A stretch of 64,000 nt of DNA from Miltoncostaea marina (GTDB lineage: Bacteria; Actinomycetota; Thermoleophilia; Miltoncostaeales; Miltoncostaeaceae), in the NCBI RefSeq assembly GCF_018141525.1, contig NZ_CP064655.1, positions 2,822,501-2,886,500 on the forward strand, written 5' to 3'. The notes under the pieces were generated by a model, which saw only the letters and a list, made by a program, of their open reading frames with translations, ran no database searches and was not told the DNA's origin. Positions 44,276 to 52,635 of the stretch are shown here, piece by piece; position 1 is the first letter of the stretch; each line of letters begins with the position of its first letter. The position numbers and the translations under genes are program-made.

Positions 44276-46683
44276 GCGCCGCGTCGGTGGCCGCCGCGAC
44301 GGCCTCCGCGAGCGCAGGCGGCCAGCGCTTCCGGGTGGCAGGGATGGACTGTGCATCGTGCGCGCGTACCGTCGAGAGGGTCGTCGAGGGACTCGAGGGC
44401 GTCCGCGAGGCGACGGTGTCCTTCGGCAACGCGACCCTGGTGGTCGATGGCGACGTCGAGTCCGCCGCCGTGCAGGCGGCTGTGCGCCGCGCGGGCTACT
44501 CGGCGGAGCCCGCCGGGCGGCGCCCCGACGCCACCGCGCCGTTCTGGCGGCGCAGCGCGCGCACCGCCTCGACGACCGCCTCGGCGCTGCTGCTGCTCGC
44601 CGCGCTCGCCGCCTCGCTCTCGCACGCCCCTCCGGTCGTCAGCGAGCCGCTGTATCTGCTCTCGATCGGGGTCGGCGGCTGGCCTATCGCCCATGCGGCT
44701 GTGGCGGCGCTGCGGCGGCGCGCGCTCGATATGAACGTGCTGATGACGATGGCGGCGGTCGGCGCGGTCGGCATCAGCGAGTACGCGGAGGCCGCCTGGG
44801 TGGTGGTGCTCTTCTCCGTGGGCACGACGCTTGAGCGCCTCGCCCTCGAGCGCAGCCGCCGGTCGGTCGAGGCGCTGATGGACCTGGCCCCCGCGGAGGC
44901 GCTGCTCGTCGCAGACGGGATCGAGCGCGCCGTCCCCGTGGAGGCCGTTCCGCTCGGCGCGATCGTCTTGATCCGGCCGGGCGAGCGCCTTCCGCTGGAC
45001 GGCGTCGTGGAGCAGGGCGCCTCGAGCGTCGACGAGTCCGCGCTGACCGGCGAGTCGGTGCCGGTCGACAAGGAGCCGGGCGACCATGTCTTCGCGGGCA
45101 CGCTGAACGCGTACGGCGCGCTCCGGGTGCGGGTGACGTCGTCGGCGGCGGACTCGACGCTGGCCCGGCTCACGCAGCTGGTCACCGAGGCGCAGGGGAG
45201 CCGGGCGCCGTCGGAGCGGTTCGTCGATCGCTTCGCACGCGTGTACACGCCGCTGGTGTTCGCAGCCGCGCTCCTGGTCGCAATAGTGCCTCCGCTGCTG
45301 GGCGGCGAGCTCGACACCTGGCTCTATCGAGCGCTCGCACTTCTGATCGTGGCCTGCCCGTGCGCCCTGGTCATCTCCGTGCCGGTCAGCGTCGTCTCTG
45401 CCATCGGCGGGGCGGCGCGACGTGGCGTCCTGATCAAGGGCGGCCAGGCGCTGGAGGACCTCGGTGGCGTTCGCGCGGTCGCGCTGGACAAGACGGGGAC
45501 GCTGACCGAGGGCCGCCCGGAGCTCGTCGACATCACCACGGTCAGCGGCATCACCGAGCTGGAGGCGCTCACGCTCATGGCGGCGGTCGAGCGCAGCTCG
45601 GAGCACCCACTGGCCGTCGCGATCGCGCGGACCGCGCGCGAGCAGGCGCTGGCGCTCCCGGACGCCACCTCGTTCCAGGCGCTGCCGGGCCGGGGCGCGG
45701 TCGCGACGATCGCCGGCCGCCGGCTGTGGGCGGGTGGGCCGCGACTGGCCGTCGAGCAGGGCGCGAGCCTGCCAGACGCGCTCGAAGCGGTGGAGGCGCA
45801 CGGGCAGACGGCCGTGCTGCTCGGGGAGGGCACCCGGGTCCTCGCGGTCTTCGGGCTCGCCGATCGGCCGCGTCCGCACGCGCAGTCGGCTGTCCGCGCG
45901 CTCGGCGAACGCGCCGGCGTGGAGCACGTCGTCATGCTGACCGGCGACAGCGAGCGGGTCGCGCGCACCGTCGCCTCGCTCACCGGCGTGACCGAGTGGC
46001 GGGCGGGCCTGCTGCCCGAGGACAAGCTGGCCGCCGTTCGGGACCTGGCCGAGCGTCACGGCCCCACGGCGATGGTCGGCGACGGCGTCAACGATGCCCC
46101 GGCGCTCGCAGGGGCGACGGTCGGCGTGGCGATGGGGGCGGCCGGCAGCGACGTGGCGCTGGAGTCCGCGGATGTCGCGCTCATGGGCGACGAGCTGGAG
46201 CGCCTGCCGGACGCGATCCGCCACAGCCGCCGGGCGCTCGCGATCATGCGCCAGAACGTCGTCGTCTCGCTGGCGACGAAAGCCGTCTTCGTGGCGCTGG
46301 CACCGGCCGGCTACGTCACCCTCATCGTCGCCGTCGCGGCGGACATGGGCGTGTCCCTCCTGGTCACGCTCAACGGGCTCCGCCTTCTGCGCGGCGTGGG
46401 CGCGCCGAGCAACAGGGAACCGCGGAGCGGTGCCACCCCGGCGGAGGCGTCAACCGCCGTCCCCTCATGCTGCGCGACCTCCCCATTCGCGCGCACCGCC
46501 AACGACGGGTCGTCGCAGCATTGCGACGGCGCCCTCATCGTCCCGGTGGGCGACGCCGGGCCGTCGGACTGCGGTTGCGGCCCTGCCGCCGAGCCGGCGA
46601 GGGCGCCCGGGACGTCCGTGTGCGGATGCGATGGCGACTGCTGCTCCTCCGTCGCCACCGAGGCTGGAGGGGCGTCGGCGTGA
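44272..46683 (+). CDS. cadA: P1B-type Cd/Zn/Pb-exporting ATPase with Cys-rich tail
   Basis: The 803-residue pump has one N-terminal HMA domain (GMDCASC, C27/C30) and eight transmembrane helices with CPC in VACPCALVISVP. Further motifs are TGES, the phosphorylation site DKTGTLTEG, the HP motif SSEHPLAVAI and GDGVNDAP. It exports soft divalent metals. The last 90 residues are unusual: they contain CC, CGCG, and CGCDGDCC clusters and may act as a metal-binding sensor or donor. Coupled to cadC. Confidence 0.93.
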   Translation: MSAASVAAATASASAGGQRFRVAGMDCASCARTVERVVEGLEGVREATVSFGNATLVVDGDVESAAVQAAVRRAGYSAEPAGRRPDATAPFWRRSARTASTTASALLLLAALAASLSHAPPVVSEPLYLLSIGVGGWPIAHAAVAALRRRALDMNVLMTMAAVGAVGISEYAEAAWVVVLFSVGTTLERLALERSRRSVEALMDLAPAEALLVADGIERAVPVEAVPLGAIVLIRPGERLPLDGVVEQGASSVDESALTGESVPVDKEPGDHVFAGTLNAYGALRVRVTSSAADSTLARLTQLVTEAQGSRAPSERFVDRFARVYTPLVFAAALLVAIVPPLLGGELDTWLYRALALLIVACPCALVISVPVSVVSAIGGAARRGVLIKGGQALEDLGGVRAVALDKTGTLTEGRPELVDITTVSGITELEALTLMAAVERSSEHPLAVAIARTAREQALALPDATSFQALPGRGAVATIAGRRLWAGGPRLAVEQGASLPDALEAVEAHGQTAVLLGEGTRVLAVFGLADRPRPHAQSAVRALGERAGVEHVVMLTGDSERVARTVASLTGVTEWRAGLLPEDKLAAVRDLAERHGPTAMVGDGVNDAPALAGATVGVAMGAAGSDVALESADVALMGDELERLPDAIRHSRRALAIMRQNVVVSLATKAVFVALAPAGYVTLIVAVAADMGVSLLVTLNGLRLLRGVGAPSNREPRSGATPAEASTAVPSCCATSPFARTANDGSSQHCDGALIVPVGDAGPSDCGCGPAAEPARAPGTSVCGCDGDCCSSVATEAGGASA

Positions 46684-46733
46684 GCGCGCGGAGTCATCTC
46701 CCGCGTGGGCCGGCGAGCGTGCGGTGAGTCGCG

Positions 46734-47765
46734 TCAGCCGGGGGCGGCGGGGGCCGCCGTCGGCGGCCAGAGCTGTTGCGAGAGCAGCGCGGCGGCGGCG
46801 CAGACCAGCGAGGCGGCCAGCGCCGTGGCCTGGATGCCGAGGCTGAAGGCCAGCGTCACGTCCGTGCCGAGGCCGTACGTCGCGACGAGTGCCGGCACGA
46901 TCGCGGCCTCGCGGATGCCGACGCCGCCCGGAGTGATCGCGAGCACGCCCGACAGGACCATGAGGGCGAAGACCAGCAGCGCCGCGCCGGCCGGCAGGCC
47001 GAACGCGTGGAGCAGGGCCGCGAGGCTGAGCACCCGGGCGCCGACCGCGACGAGCTGGAAGCCCACCGCCGCGAGGGCGTGGCGCCGGCTGGCGAAGATC
47101 GCGCCGCCGTGGGCGAGCCCCTGGACGAGCGGCTGGAGGCGGGCCGGCACGCGGGCGAGCAGCCGCTCGCCGTCCGAGCGCCATGCGACGACGAATGCCA
47201 TGAGCAGGCCGGCCAGGACGGCGCCCATGACCCAGCGCAGGCCCTCCACCGCCGACGGCAGGGGGATCACCAGCGCGGCGACCGCGACCACGATGAAGGT
47301 GGCGACTCCATCGAGCGCCTTGTGGGCGCCCACGCTGCCCGCGACTCTCAGCCCGCAGCCCTCAGCGGCGACCGGGTGGCGGCGGATGGCGGCGTAGCGG
47401 ACGACCTGCCCCAGCTGCGCGGGGAGCAGCTCGCCGGCGCCGTGACCGATCATGTGGGCGTTCACGACGTGCCGGCGGCTCAGCGCGCCGAAGCCGCAGG
47501 CGGTCAGCCCGCAGCGCCACACGAACGCCGACGCCAGCTGGCTCACCGCGTACAGCAGGGCCGAGGCGAGCACCCAGCTCCAGTCGGCCGATGCGAAGGC
47601 GCGCGCAAACGCATCGGGCTGGACCCCGTGCATGGCGCCCCAGGCGGCGAGCGCCAGCATCGCCACCGTGCCGCCCGCAATCAAGCCGCGGCGGACCCGC
47701 GGTCGGCGGAGCGCCGCGCGAAGGCGCGGGCCGCGGGCGTGGGTGAGGGAGGCGGCGTGCGTCAA
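46734..47765 (-). CDS. Lysylphosphatidylglycerol synthase TM region/UPF0104-like membrane protein
   Basis: This is a polytopic protein of about eight helices with the hallmarks RHVVNAHMIGHGAGELLPAQLGQVVRY and VLSGVLAITPGGVGIREAA. These belong to the flippase part of MprF-like and UPF0104 proteins. Such proteins move lipids or lipid-linked sugars across the membrane. The start is uncertain: the frame is open to 48005, the leader before 47765 looks non-coding, and I used the TTG at 47765. It lies convergent to the Cd ATPase, 50 bp away. Confidence 0.75.
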   Translation of the reverse strand: MTHAASLTHARGPRLRAALRRPRVRRGLIAGGTVAMLALAAWGAMHGVQPDAFARAFASADWSWVLASALLYAVSQLASAFVWRCGLTACGFGALSRRHVVNAHMIGHGAGELLPAQLGQVVRYAAIRRHPVAAEGCGLRVAGSVGAHKALDGVATFIVVAVAALVIPLPSAVEGLRWVMGAVLAGLLMAFVVAWRSDGERLLARVPARLQPLVQGLAHGGAIFASRRHALAAVGFQLVAVGARVLSLAALLHAFGLPAGAALLVFALMVLSGVLAITPGGVGIREAAIVPALVATYGLGTDVTLAFSLGIQATALAASLVCAAAALLSQQLWPPTAAPAAPG

Positions 47766-48314
47766 TGCAGATGGGCGGGGCGCTGGCGCCGCATGGTTCC
47801 CTATCGGCGGATGGCCGCCGCCCTGGAGTACCGGCGCGCGAGCGACCGACGTCAGCGAGGGTACTCCACCCGCGCCACGGAGCGGACCACCGGCCGAGGG
47901 CCGGATGTCCCGGACGTGCGGTGACGCCGCTCGAGGTTGCGCCTGCGACCTGGGCGCCGGAACGAGATGACGAATGCGGGTCCCGTGGACAGGAACCTCG
48001 CGCACAAACTGCGCACCCGGAGAGCCGGGACGTTCGTCGCATGGCAGCGGACGGACTACGGCGCATCACGGGATGCCCATCACCGCCGTCGCCCGCCGTC
48101 AGTTACAGCCGTCACACGGCTGTCGCCAGCGAGACGTCGTGGACGAGGTTGTCGACGCTGAGATCGGCGCCAGCGTGCTGGGTTGACAACCAACGGCCCG
48201 TGCGACCATAAATCCGCACCGGTGCCGAATGCGTGTCCGCGTCTTCTGAGGTCGTCGCGCTTGCGGTCAGCGCCGACCTGCAGGAGGGCACGACCACGAG
48301 CGTCCGGACATTCC
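47766..48314. other. Non-coding or unassigned stretch
   Basis: About 550 bp without a convincing gene. Long frames here extend upstream from the UPF0104-like gene and lack recognisable sequence. A TTGACA at 48183 with CATAAA 18 bases on points to the plus strand, but nothing lies behind it on that strand. Confidence 0.45.
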
Positions 48315-48458
48315 TTAGGCGGTCAGGACGACGACCCGCCCGCGCTGGTCGCCCATTCGCACGAGCCCGCCGGCGGCGGCGAATGCCACCACCCCCACCA
48401 GCGCGATGAGCATGGCCGCCATCGACCAGGCTCGCCATCTCCGCAGGGTCCGTCGCAT
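48315..48458 (-). CDS. Small single-TM protein (47 residues)
   Basis: This short frame starts MRRTLRRWRAWSMAAMLIAL and has one transmembrane helix (about 12-32) flanked by basic residues, then a short polar tail with GDQRGRVVVLTA. It stops at TAA. A dyad with TATAAC lies directly before the ATG (48461-48480), so expression could be leaderless and regulated. It has no homologue that I recognise. Confidence 0.5.
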   Translation of the reverse strand: MRRTLRRWRAWSMAAMLIALVGVVAFAAAGGLVRMGDQRGRVVVLTA

Positions 48459-48460
48459 CT

Positions 48461-48480
48461 ACTACATAGGTTATAGGAGT
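48461..48480. promoter_or_regulatory. AT-rich imperfect dyad with -10 box before the 47-residue protein
   Basis: ACTACATAGG-TTATAGGAGT is an imperfect inverted repeat in otherwise GC-rich DNA. The minus strand reads TATAAC as a -10, about 11 bases from the ATG. The ACTACAT half resembles BlaI-type half-sites and the CCTACACT half-site at 50935. Confidence 0.45.
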
Positions 48481-48579
48481 CACCGCCTGTCCGGCGCGGT
48501 CGCCCGGCGCCCGCACCGCCGGCAGCGTGATCTGCGCCGGCGGGCCCGCCGCCAGGCGGCCCGCGAAGCCCGGGTGGTT

Positions 48580-49086
48580 CTAGGACGAAGTGACGAGTAC
48601 GCGCTCCACCGGCACCGGATTCTCAGTGAGGTCGAGCACGGGGCAGTGATCGTCGACCGCCTCTGCCAGCGCCTCGTAGCGTTCGCGCGGCTCCGGCCCC
48701 TCGAGCATCACGCGCAGCCGGATGGCGCCGAACCCCGGCCTCACCTCGTCGTCCAGACCGAAGAAGCGCCGCAGGTCGATATCGCCCTCGGCCTCCACGC
48801 GAACGCTGTCCAGAGGGATTCCCAGCTGAGCGGCCCACACCCGGTACGTGATCGCCTGGCATGTGCCCAGCGCGGCGAGCGCCAGCTCCACGGGGCTGGG
48901 ACCCTCGTCGGTGCCCCCGAGCGCGGTCGGTTCGTCCACGACGACGGAGTGCCGGCGGACGGGCGCTTCGCAACGGACACCCTCCACGAGATCGCTCGCG
49001 ACCCGCAGCGAGAGCGCGGCGCGATGGGGCTCGGCTCGGAACGCCTCGACCACGCTGGTGAGGGGGATGGCGCTCGTCGTGCTCAT
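48580..49086 (-). CDS. OsmC-family peroxidase (copy 1)
   Basis: The 168-residue protein has the OsmC fold with both redox cysteines: the peroxidatic C76 in ALGTCQAITYRVWA and the resolving C148 in DHCPVLD. The segment GGTDEGPSPVELALAALGTC is the family core. OsmC/Ohr proteins reduce organic hydroperoxides. Its upstream region holds the motif AACACCGTTGAGAAT, which recurs before the second OsmC gene. Confidence 0.9.
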   Translation of the reverse strand: MSTTSAIPLTSVVEAFRAEPHRAALSLRVASDLVEGVRCEAPVRRHSVVVDEPTALGGTDEGPSPVELALAALGTCQAITYRVWAAQLGIPLDSVRVEAEGDIDLRRFFGLDDEVRPGFGAIRLRVMLEGPEPRERYEALAEAVDDHCPVLDLTENPVPVERVLVTSS

Positions 49087-49130
49087 CTGTCTCCTTCGAG
49101 TCGCTGGCCGCTATGTCGTAAATTCCGGTT

Positions 49131-49145
49131 AACACCGTTGAGAAT
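49131..49145 (-). promoter_or_regulatory. Shared OsmC upstream motif, site 1
   Basis: AACACCGTTGAGAAT (minus: ATTCTCAACGGTGTT) lies 45 bases before the first osmC-like start, followed on the minus strand by an AT-rich GGAATTTA. The second osmC-like gene has AACACCGTAGAGATT and GGATTTAG at the matching place. Confidence 0.55.
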
Positions 49146-49504
49146 ACAGAGTTTGGCGGTCTTGCCAGACTCGGCGCCGCCCCGCCCGTCAGAGGCGGCC
49201 TTGGCAGCGGGGTCGGCGGCCGACGACTCATGTACGCGGCGGCGCCTGAGCGCGATGCGCCGACCAGCCAAGGAGCGCGGCGATCGCCGAGGGCGAGCCC
49301 GAGCCGGCCACCACCGTCCCGTGGTTTGATCCGCGCTCGGCGCGCCCCGCGAGACCGAAGGCCGAGCGCGATCACCGTCCCCACCGCCGCATGCCTGCAG
49401 CGAAAGTCGTGCTCGGCGCCGACGTCATACACGGCGCCTCGACGCGCGCCGTGGTCGTGAGCGAGAACCGGTGCGCCGTCGATCCCGGGCTCGGGCTCTC
49501 GGGT
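49146..49504. other. Unassigned intergenic stretch
   Basis: About 360 bp between the OsmC gene start and the end of the M56 gene. Short frames exist on both strands, but I recognise no gene, repeat or hairpin. Confidence 0.45.
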
Positions 49505-50494
49505 TCAGACGACCCCGCGCATGGCCGGGCGTCGCGCGCGGGCGATCATGGCGCGCAGCGCCATTAAGAACGCCAGGAGAACGGCCGCGCGCGCGAGGCA
49601 GGCCACCGGCATGGCCAGCATGCTCTCCCGGCTCATGGGTACCGCCTCCAGCGGGTCGCCGCCGGCGGGCGGGGCGACCAACACGGCGGCGGCCACCGCC
49701 ACCGGCAGGACGGCCCCGGCGAACGAGTGCGCGAGGAGCCTTCCGGGCAGCCGCAGCGCCGGTGGGGGCGCCCCGTGCAGAGCGTCGACGCGCGATGCCA
49801 GCTGGCTCGCCGCCCCCGGCACCGCGGCCGCAGACATCGGAGGCGCCGCGTCATGGACAGCGAGCAGGGCCTTGGCCAGCGCTCGCCTCCCCGTCTGCCG
49901 GGCGGCCTCGCGGTCGGCGTTGAGTTCCCGGCGCAGGCGCCCGTGAGCCGCCAGGGCGGCCGCGGCCGGCACCATCCAAAGGGCCGCCGCACCGGCTGCC
50001 GCGAGCACCTGGCGCAGCGGGTCGCGCCGGCGGGCATGGGTGGCCTCGTGGGCCAAGAGTGCCTCGAGGGCGTCCGGCCCCAGGGAGCCGACCAGGCCAG
50101 TGCTGACGACCACGCGCGGCCACAGCAGCCCGGCGCAGAAAGCCAAGCGTTCGGAAGTGGCGCAGACGACCAGCCGGCGAACGCCGAGGGCTTCTGCGCG
50201 GGCCGCGAGCCCGGCGTCCCCGCCGACCGCGCACGCGTGCGCGCAGCGAAGAGCGCGCCGGCCGATCCGGACCTGTCGAGCGAACTGCACGAGGCCCGCC
50301 GCGACGGCCGAGGCCGCCAGAACAAGGATCGTGAGGCCCAGCAGCGCCCCGCCGAGCGCCCTGAGGCGCACGCAGGCGTCAAGGAGCGCGCCGAGCGCCT
50401 CGACGCGGCCGGTCAACAGTGCGGCGACCATGGCCAGCGGCAGGGCGAGCGCCGCCGTCACGACCGCGGCGCGCGCCAGCGGTCCGACCTTCAC
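49505..50494 (-). CDS. M56-family (BlaR1/MecR1-like) membrane metalloprotease
   Basis: This 329-residue protein has four or five hydrophobic helices and the zinc motif H149-E-x-x-H153 (LLAHEATHARRRDPL). A downstream ELNADREA supplies the third ligand. In BlaR1 systems the protease responds to a signal and leads to cleavage of BlaI. This copy has no C-terminal penicillin-binding sensor domain, so its signal is unlikely to be a beta-lactam. It overlaps the BlaI-like gene by ATGA. Confidence 0.88.
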   Translation of the reverse strand: MKVGPLARAAVVTAALALPLAMVAALLTGRVEALGALLDACVRLRALGGALLGLTILVLAASAVAAGLVQFARQVRIGRRALRCAHACAVGGDAGLAARAEALGVRRLVVCATSERLAFCAGLLWPRVVVSTGLVGSLGPDALEALLAHEATHARRRDPLRQVLAAAGAAALWMVPAAAALAAHGRLRRELNADREAARQTGRRALAKALLAVHDAAPPMSAAAVPGAASQLASRVDALHGAPPPALRLPGRLLAHSFAGAVLPVAVAAAVLVAPPAGGDPLEAVPMSRESMLAMPVACLARAAVLLAFLMALRAMIARARRPAMRGVV

Positions 50495-50901
50495 TCTTCC
50501 GGTTCTTCCAGCAACGCGCGCAGCCGCGCGAGCTGCTCGGGATGACCCTCGCGCATCCGGGCGGCGAAGGCCGCGAGCGCGACCTCGCCGTGCGCGCTCA
50601 GCAGGCGGTCGATCGCCTCGCGCGAGAGCGCCGCCTCGACACCCGAGCGGTCGACCGCGGCCCGATAGAGATCGGCGCGGCCGACGCGACGGCGCGTCAG
50701 GAGACCGCGGGCAGCGAGGCGGCTCATGAGCGTCAGCACCGTCGTGTAGGCGAGGTCGGCCCCGCCGGCGCGGAGGTGCTCGGTCACCTCGCGCACCGTG
50801 ACCTCCCCCATCTCCCAGAGCGCCTCGAGCACGGATGTCTGCCGCGCACCGAGGGTGCGGGCCTGCGGGCTGGGGGATGGGTCGGCCGAGGATGGGCTCA
50901 C
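50491..50901 (-). CDS. BlaI/MecI/CopY-family repressor
   Basis: This 136-residue winged-helix protein has LGARQTSVLEALWEMGEVTVREVTEHL and the recognition helix AYTTVLTLMSRLAARGLL, as in BlaI/CopY. The C-terminal dimerisation part is LSREAIDRLLSAHGE. No CopY-type C-terminal CxC pairs are present, so release most likely depends on cleavage by the coupled M56 protease. The GTG at 50901 was chosen; an ATG at 50931 would begin almost inside the operator. Confidence 0.88.
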   Translation of the reverse strand: MSPSSADPSPSPQARTLGARQTSVLEALWEMGEVTVREVTEHLRAGGADLAYTTVLTLMSRLAARGLLTRRRVGRADLYRAAVDRSGVEAALSREAIDRLLSAHGEVALAAFAARMREGHPEQLARLRALLEEPEE

Positions 50902-50934
50902 GACCGCCAGGCTAGCGCAGGCGACGCGCATATG

Positions 50935-50954
50935 CCTACACTGAAAGTAGTAGG
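50935..50954. promoter_or_regulatory. BlaI-type operator between divergent operons
   Basis: CCTACACTGA-AAGTAGTAGG is a 20-bp dyad with perfect CCTAC/GTAGG ends. It sits between blaI-M56 (minus) and the small-membrane-protein operon (plus). The TAC-rich halves resemble known BlaI operators, so one repressor could control both directions. Confidence 0.6.
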
Positions 50955-50976
50955 TAACGGCGACAAAGGATGCAGG

Positions 50977-51198
50977 ATGGACACGCTGCTATTGCCCTTG
51001 ATCGCTTTGGCCTGTCCGCTCGGGATGGTCCTGATGATGCTCTTCATGGGCAAGGGGACGATGGGCGGACACCAAACCGACGCCGAGCCGGCGGGCCCCG
51101 AGCCCAGCGCGGACGAGAGCCTGGAGACGCTGCGCGAGCGCCGTCGGCGCATCGACCGACGGATCGCCCAGTTCGATCGCGAGCGCTCGGGGAGGTAG
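50977..51198 (+). CDS. Small membrane protein, DUF2933-like
   Basis: The 73-residue protein has one transmembrane helix (LPLIALACPLGMVLMMLFMG, with one Cys) and a charged coiled segment (SLETLRERRRRIDRRIAQFD). It is preceded by AAGGA. Short proteins of this type recur in metal-resistance clusters; their role is unknown to me. First gene of the operon facing blaI. Confidence 0.7.
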   Translation: MDTLLLPLIALACPLGMVLMMLFMGKGTMGGHQTDAEPAGPEPSADESLETLRERRRRIDRRIAQFDRERSGR

Positions 51199-51204
51199 GC
51201 GCGG

Positions 51205-51414
51205 ATGGAGACAGCGATCGTGCTCATCGCCGTGCTGGCCGCCGCTGGGGCCTGCCCGCTGACCGCCTTGATGCAGCGCCGACGAGGCCGAGCCGCGAGC
51301 TGCTGTAGTGGACCGCGCGAGCGCAACGGCCAACTGGCGCCTCCGCCGGCCGACCCCGAACGGGTCGGGGCTCGCGTCGCCGCGCTCGAGCGGGGCGAGG
51401 AGGGGGACCGGTGA
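51205..51414 (+). CDS. Small single-TM protein with CC motif
   Basis: The 69-residue protein has an N-terminal helix (AIVLIAVLAAAGACPLTALM) and then a basic stretch with a CC pair (RAASCCSGPRE). It lies 6 bp after the preceding gene and overlaps the next by GTGA. Three cysteines in a small membrane protein beside metal genes hint at metal binding; that is a guess. Confidence 0.65.
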   Translation: METAIVLIAVLAAAGACPLTALMQRRRGRAASCCSGPRERNGQLAPPPADPERVGARVAALERGEEGDR

Positions 51415-52301
51415 GCCCGGCTCGGAGACGCCCTCGCCGTACCGGGCGCCTGTCGATCGCCGGCCTGCTGGTGGCGGCCATCCTGGCCGCCCTCGCCGGC
51501 TGCTCGTCGAGCTCCTCCGACGATGCGCCCGCCTCGGGCTCGCTGGCGCAGGTGATGGGCAACATGCACGCCCATAGCTTGGCGGTCGATCCGGGCGATT
51601 CCGACGGGCTTCTGCTCGGTCTGCATGGCGGCCTCTACCGCTCCGACGACGGCGGGCGACAGTGGCGCCAGGTCGGCCTCTCCGGCGACGACTCGATGAA
51701 CGTGGTCGGCGGCCGCGGCGGCGCGCCCCTGTGGGTTGCCGGCCATGAGGTGCTCGAGCGCTCCACGGACGGCGGGCGCACCTTCGAGGCGGTGCGCCCG
51801 ACAGGCCTACCCGGGCTCGACCTGCACGGCTTTGCGGTGCGGGAGGAGCGTCCCGAGGAGATCTACGCCGCCGTGTCCGGCGAGGGTCTGTATCGCTCGA
51901 CCAACGGCGGGCGCTCCTTCGGCCTGGTGACTACGGAGGTCGGGGCCAGCGTCTTCGGGATGGCGGTGGCGGGCGACGGCACCCTGTTCGCCGCCGACCC
52001 CAGCGAGGGGCTTCTGATCAGCGACGATGGCGGACGGACTTACCGTCGGCCTCTTAGCGGCGAGGGCCTGGTGAGCGTAGCCCTGGAGGCGCGACAGCCC
52101 GGCCTGGTGCTTGCCGGCGGGCCCGGCCTCTTCGTCTCGCGCAACGGCGGACGCACCTTCGAGGAGGGCTTCACCAACGCGCAGCTGGCGGCGGTTGCAA
52201 TCGCGCCGGGCGACCCGCAGCGTGCGTATGCCATCCGCGTCGACGGGGTCGTACTCGTCTCGTCCGACGGCGCTCGCACGTGGTCGGAGGCGGGCGCGTG
52301 A
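51411..52301 (+). CDS. BNR-repeat lipoprotein (F510_1955-type glycosylhydrolase-like)
   Basis: The 296-residue protein has a lipoprotein signal with LAALAGC. A beta-propeller follows, built from repeated SxDGGRxW/F motifs: YRSDDGGRQW, ERSTDGGRTF, YRSTNGGRSF, LISDDGGRTY, FVSRNGGRTF and VSSDGARTW. The family name implies a hydrolase, but BNR propellers are also binding modules. The segment MGNMHAHSLAVDPGD is typical of this group, which I associate with copper-related operons. Last gene of the operon. Confidence 0.82.
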   Translation: MSPARRRPRRTGRLSIAGLLVAAILAALAGCSSSSSDDAPASGSLAQVMGNMHAHSLAVDPGDSDGLLLGLHGGLYRSDDGGRQWRQVGLSGDDSMNVVGGRGGAPLWVAGHEVLERSTDGGRTFEAVRPTGLPGLDLHGFAVREERPEEIYAAVSGEGLYRSTNGGRSFGLVTTEVGASVFGMAVAGDGTLFAADPSEGLLISDDGGRTYRRPLSGEGLVSVALEARQPGLVLAGGPGLFVSRNGGRTFEEGFTNAQLAAVAIAPGDPQRAYAIRVDGVVLVSSDGARTWSEAGA

Positions 52302-52635
52302 ACGTGACGGCCCGGCAGCCAGCGTTGGGCGGCCGGTCGGGACGTGCTGAAGCGTCTTCCCTCGGGGCGCGGACGGGCCGGCCCGGGCCGCGCGTCAGGG
52401 GCGGCGCGCCGCGCAGCAAGGGGGCATGCCGCGCGGCGCGCCGCTCCGGCCACGAGCCCCCGGGCCCGGCGACCGGCGCTCTCTATGAAGGAGGTTCATC
52501 CGTCAAGGCGTCACTGATCGACCATCTGCCTCCGCGGGGCCGGGGTTTCGAGCGACGCTCGACGCTCTATCGCCTCCTCGCGGAAGGACCAGGTTCCATG
52601 GGAGTCGCTCCGGTGGCGCATCTCAGAGAGGGCCG
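52302..52635. other. Unassigned stretch before the IS110 gene
   Basis: About 330 bp without a supported gene. GAAGGAGGTTC at 52488-52498 looks like a strong ribosome-binding site, but no credible ORF follows. The right end of the IS110 element may lie here. Confidence 0.4.

Noticed and set aside
48183-48214. TTGACA ... CATAAA promoter on the plus strand
   Set aside because: No gene follows on that strand before the convergent small ORF.
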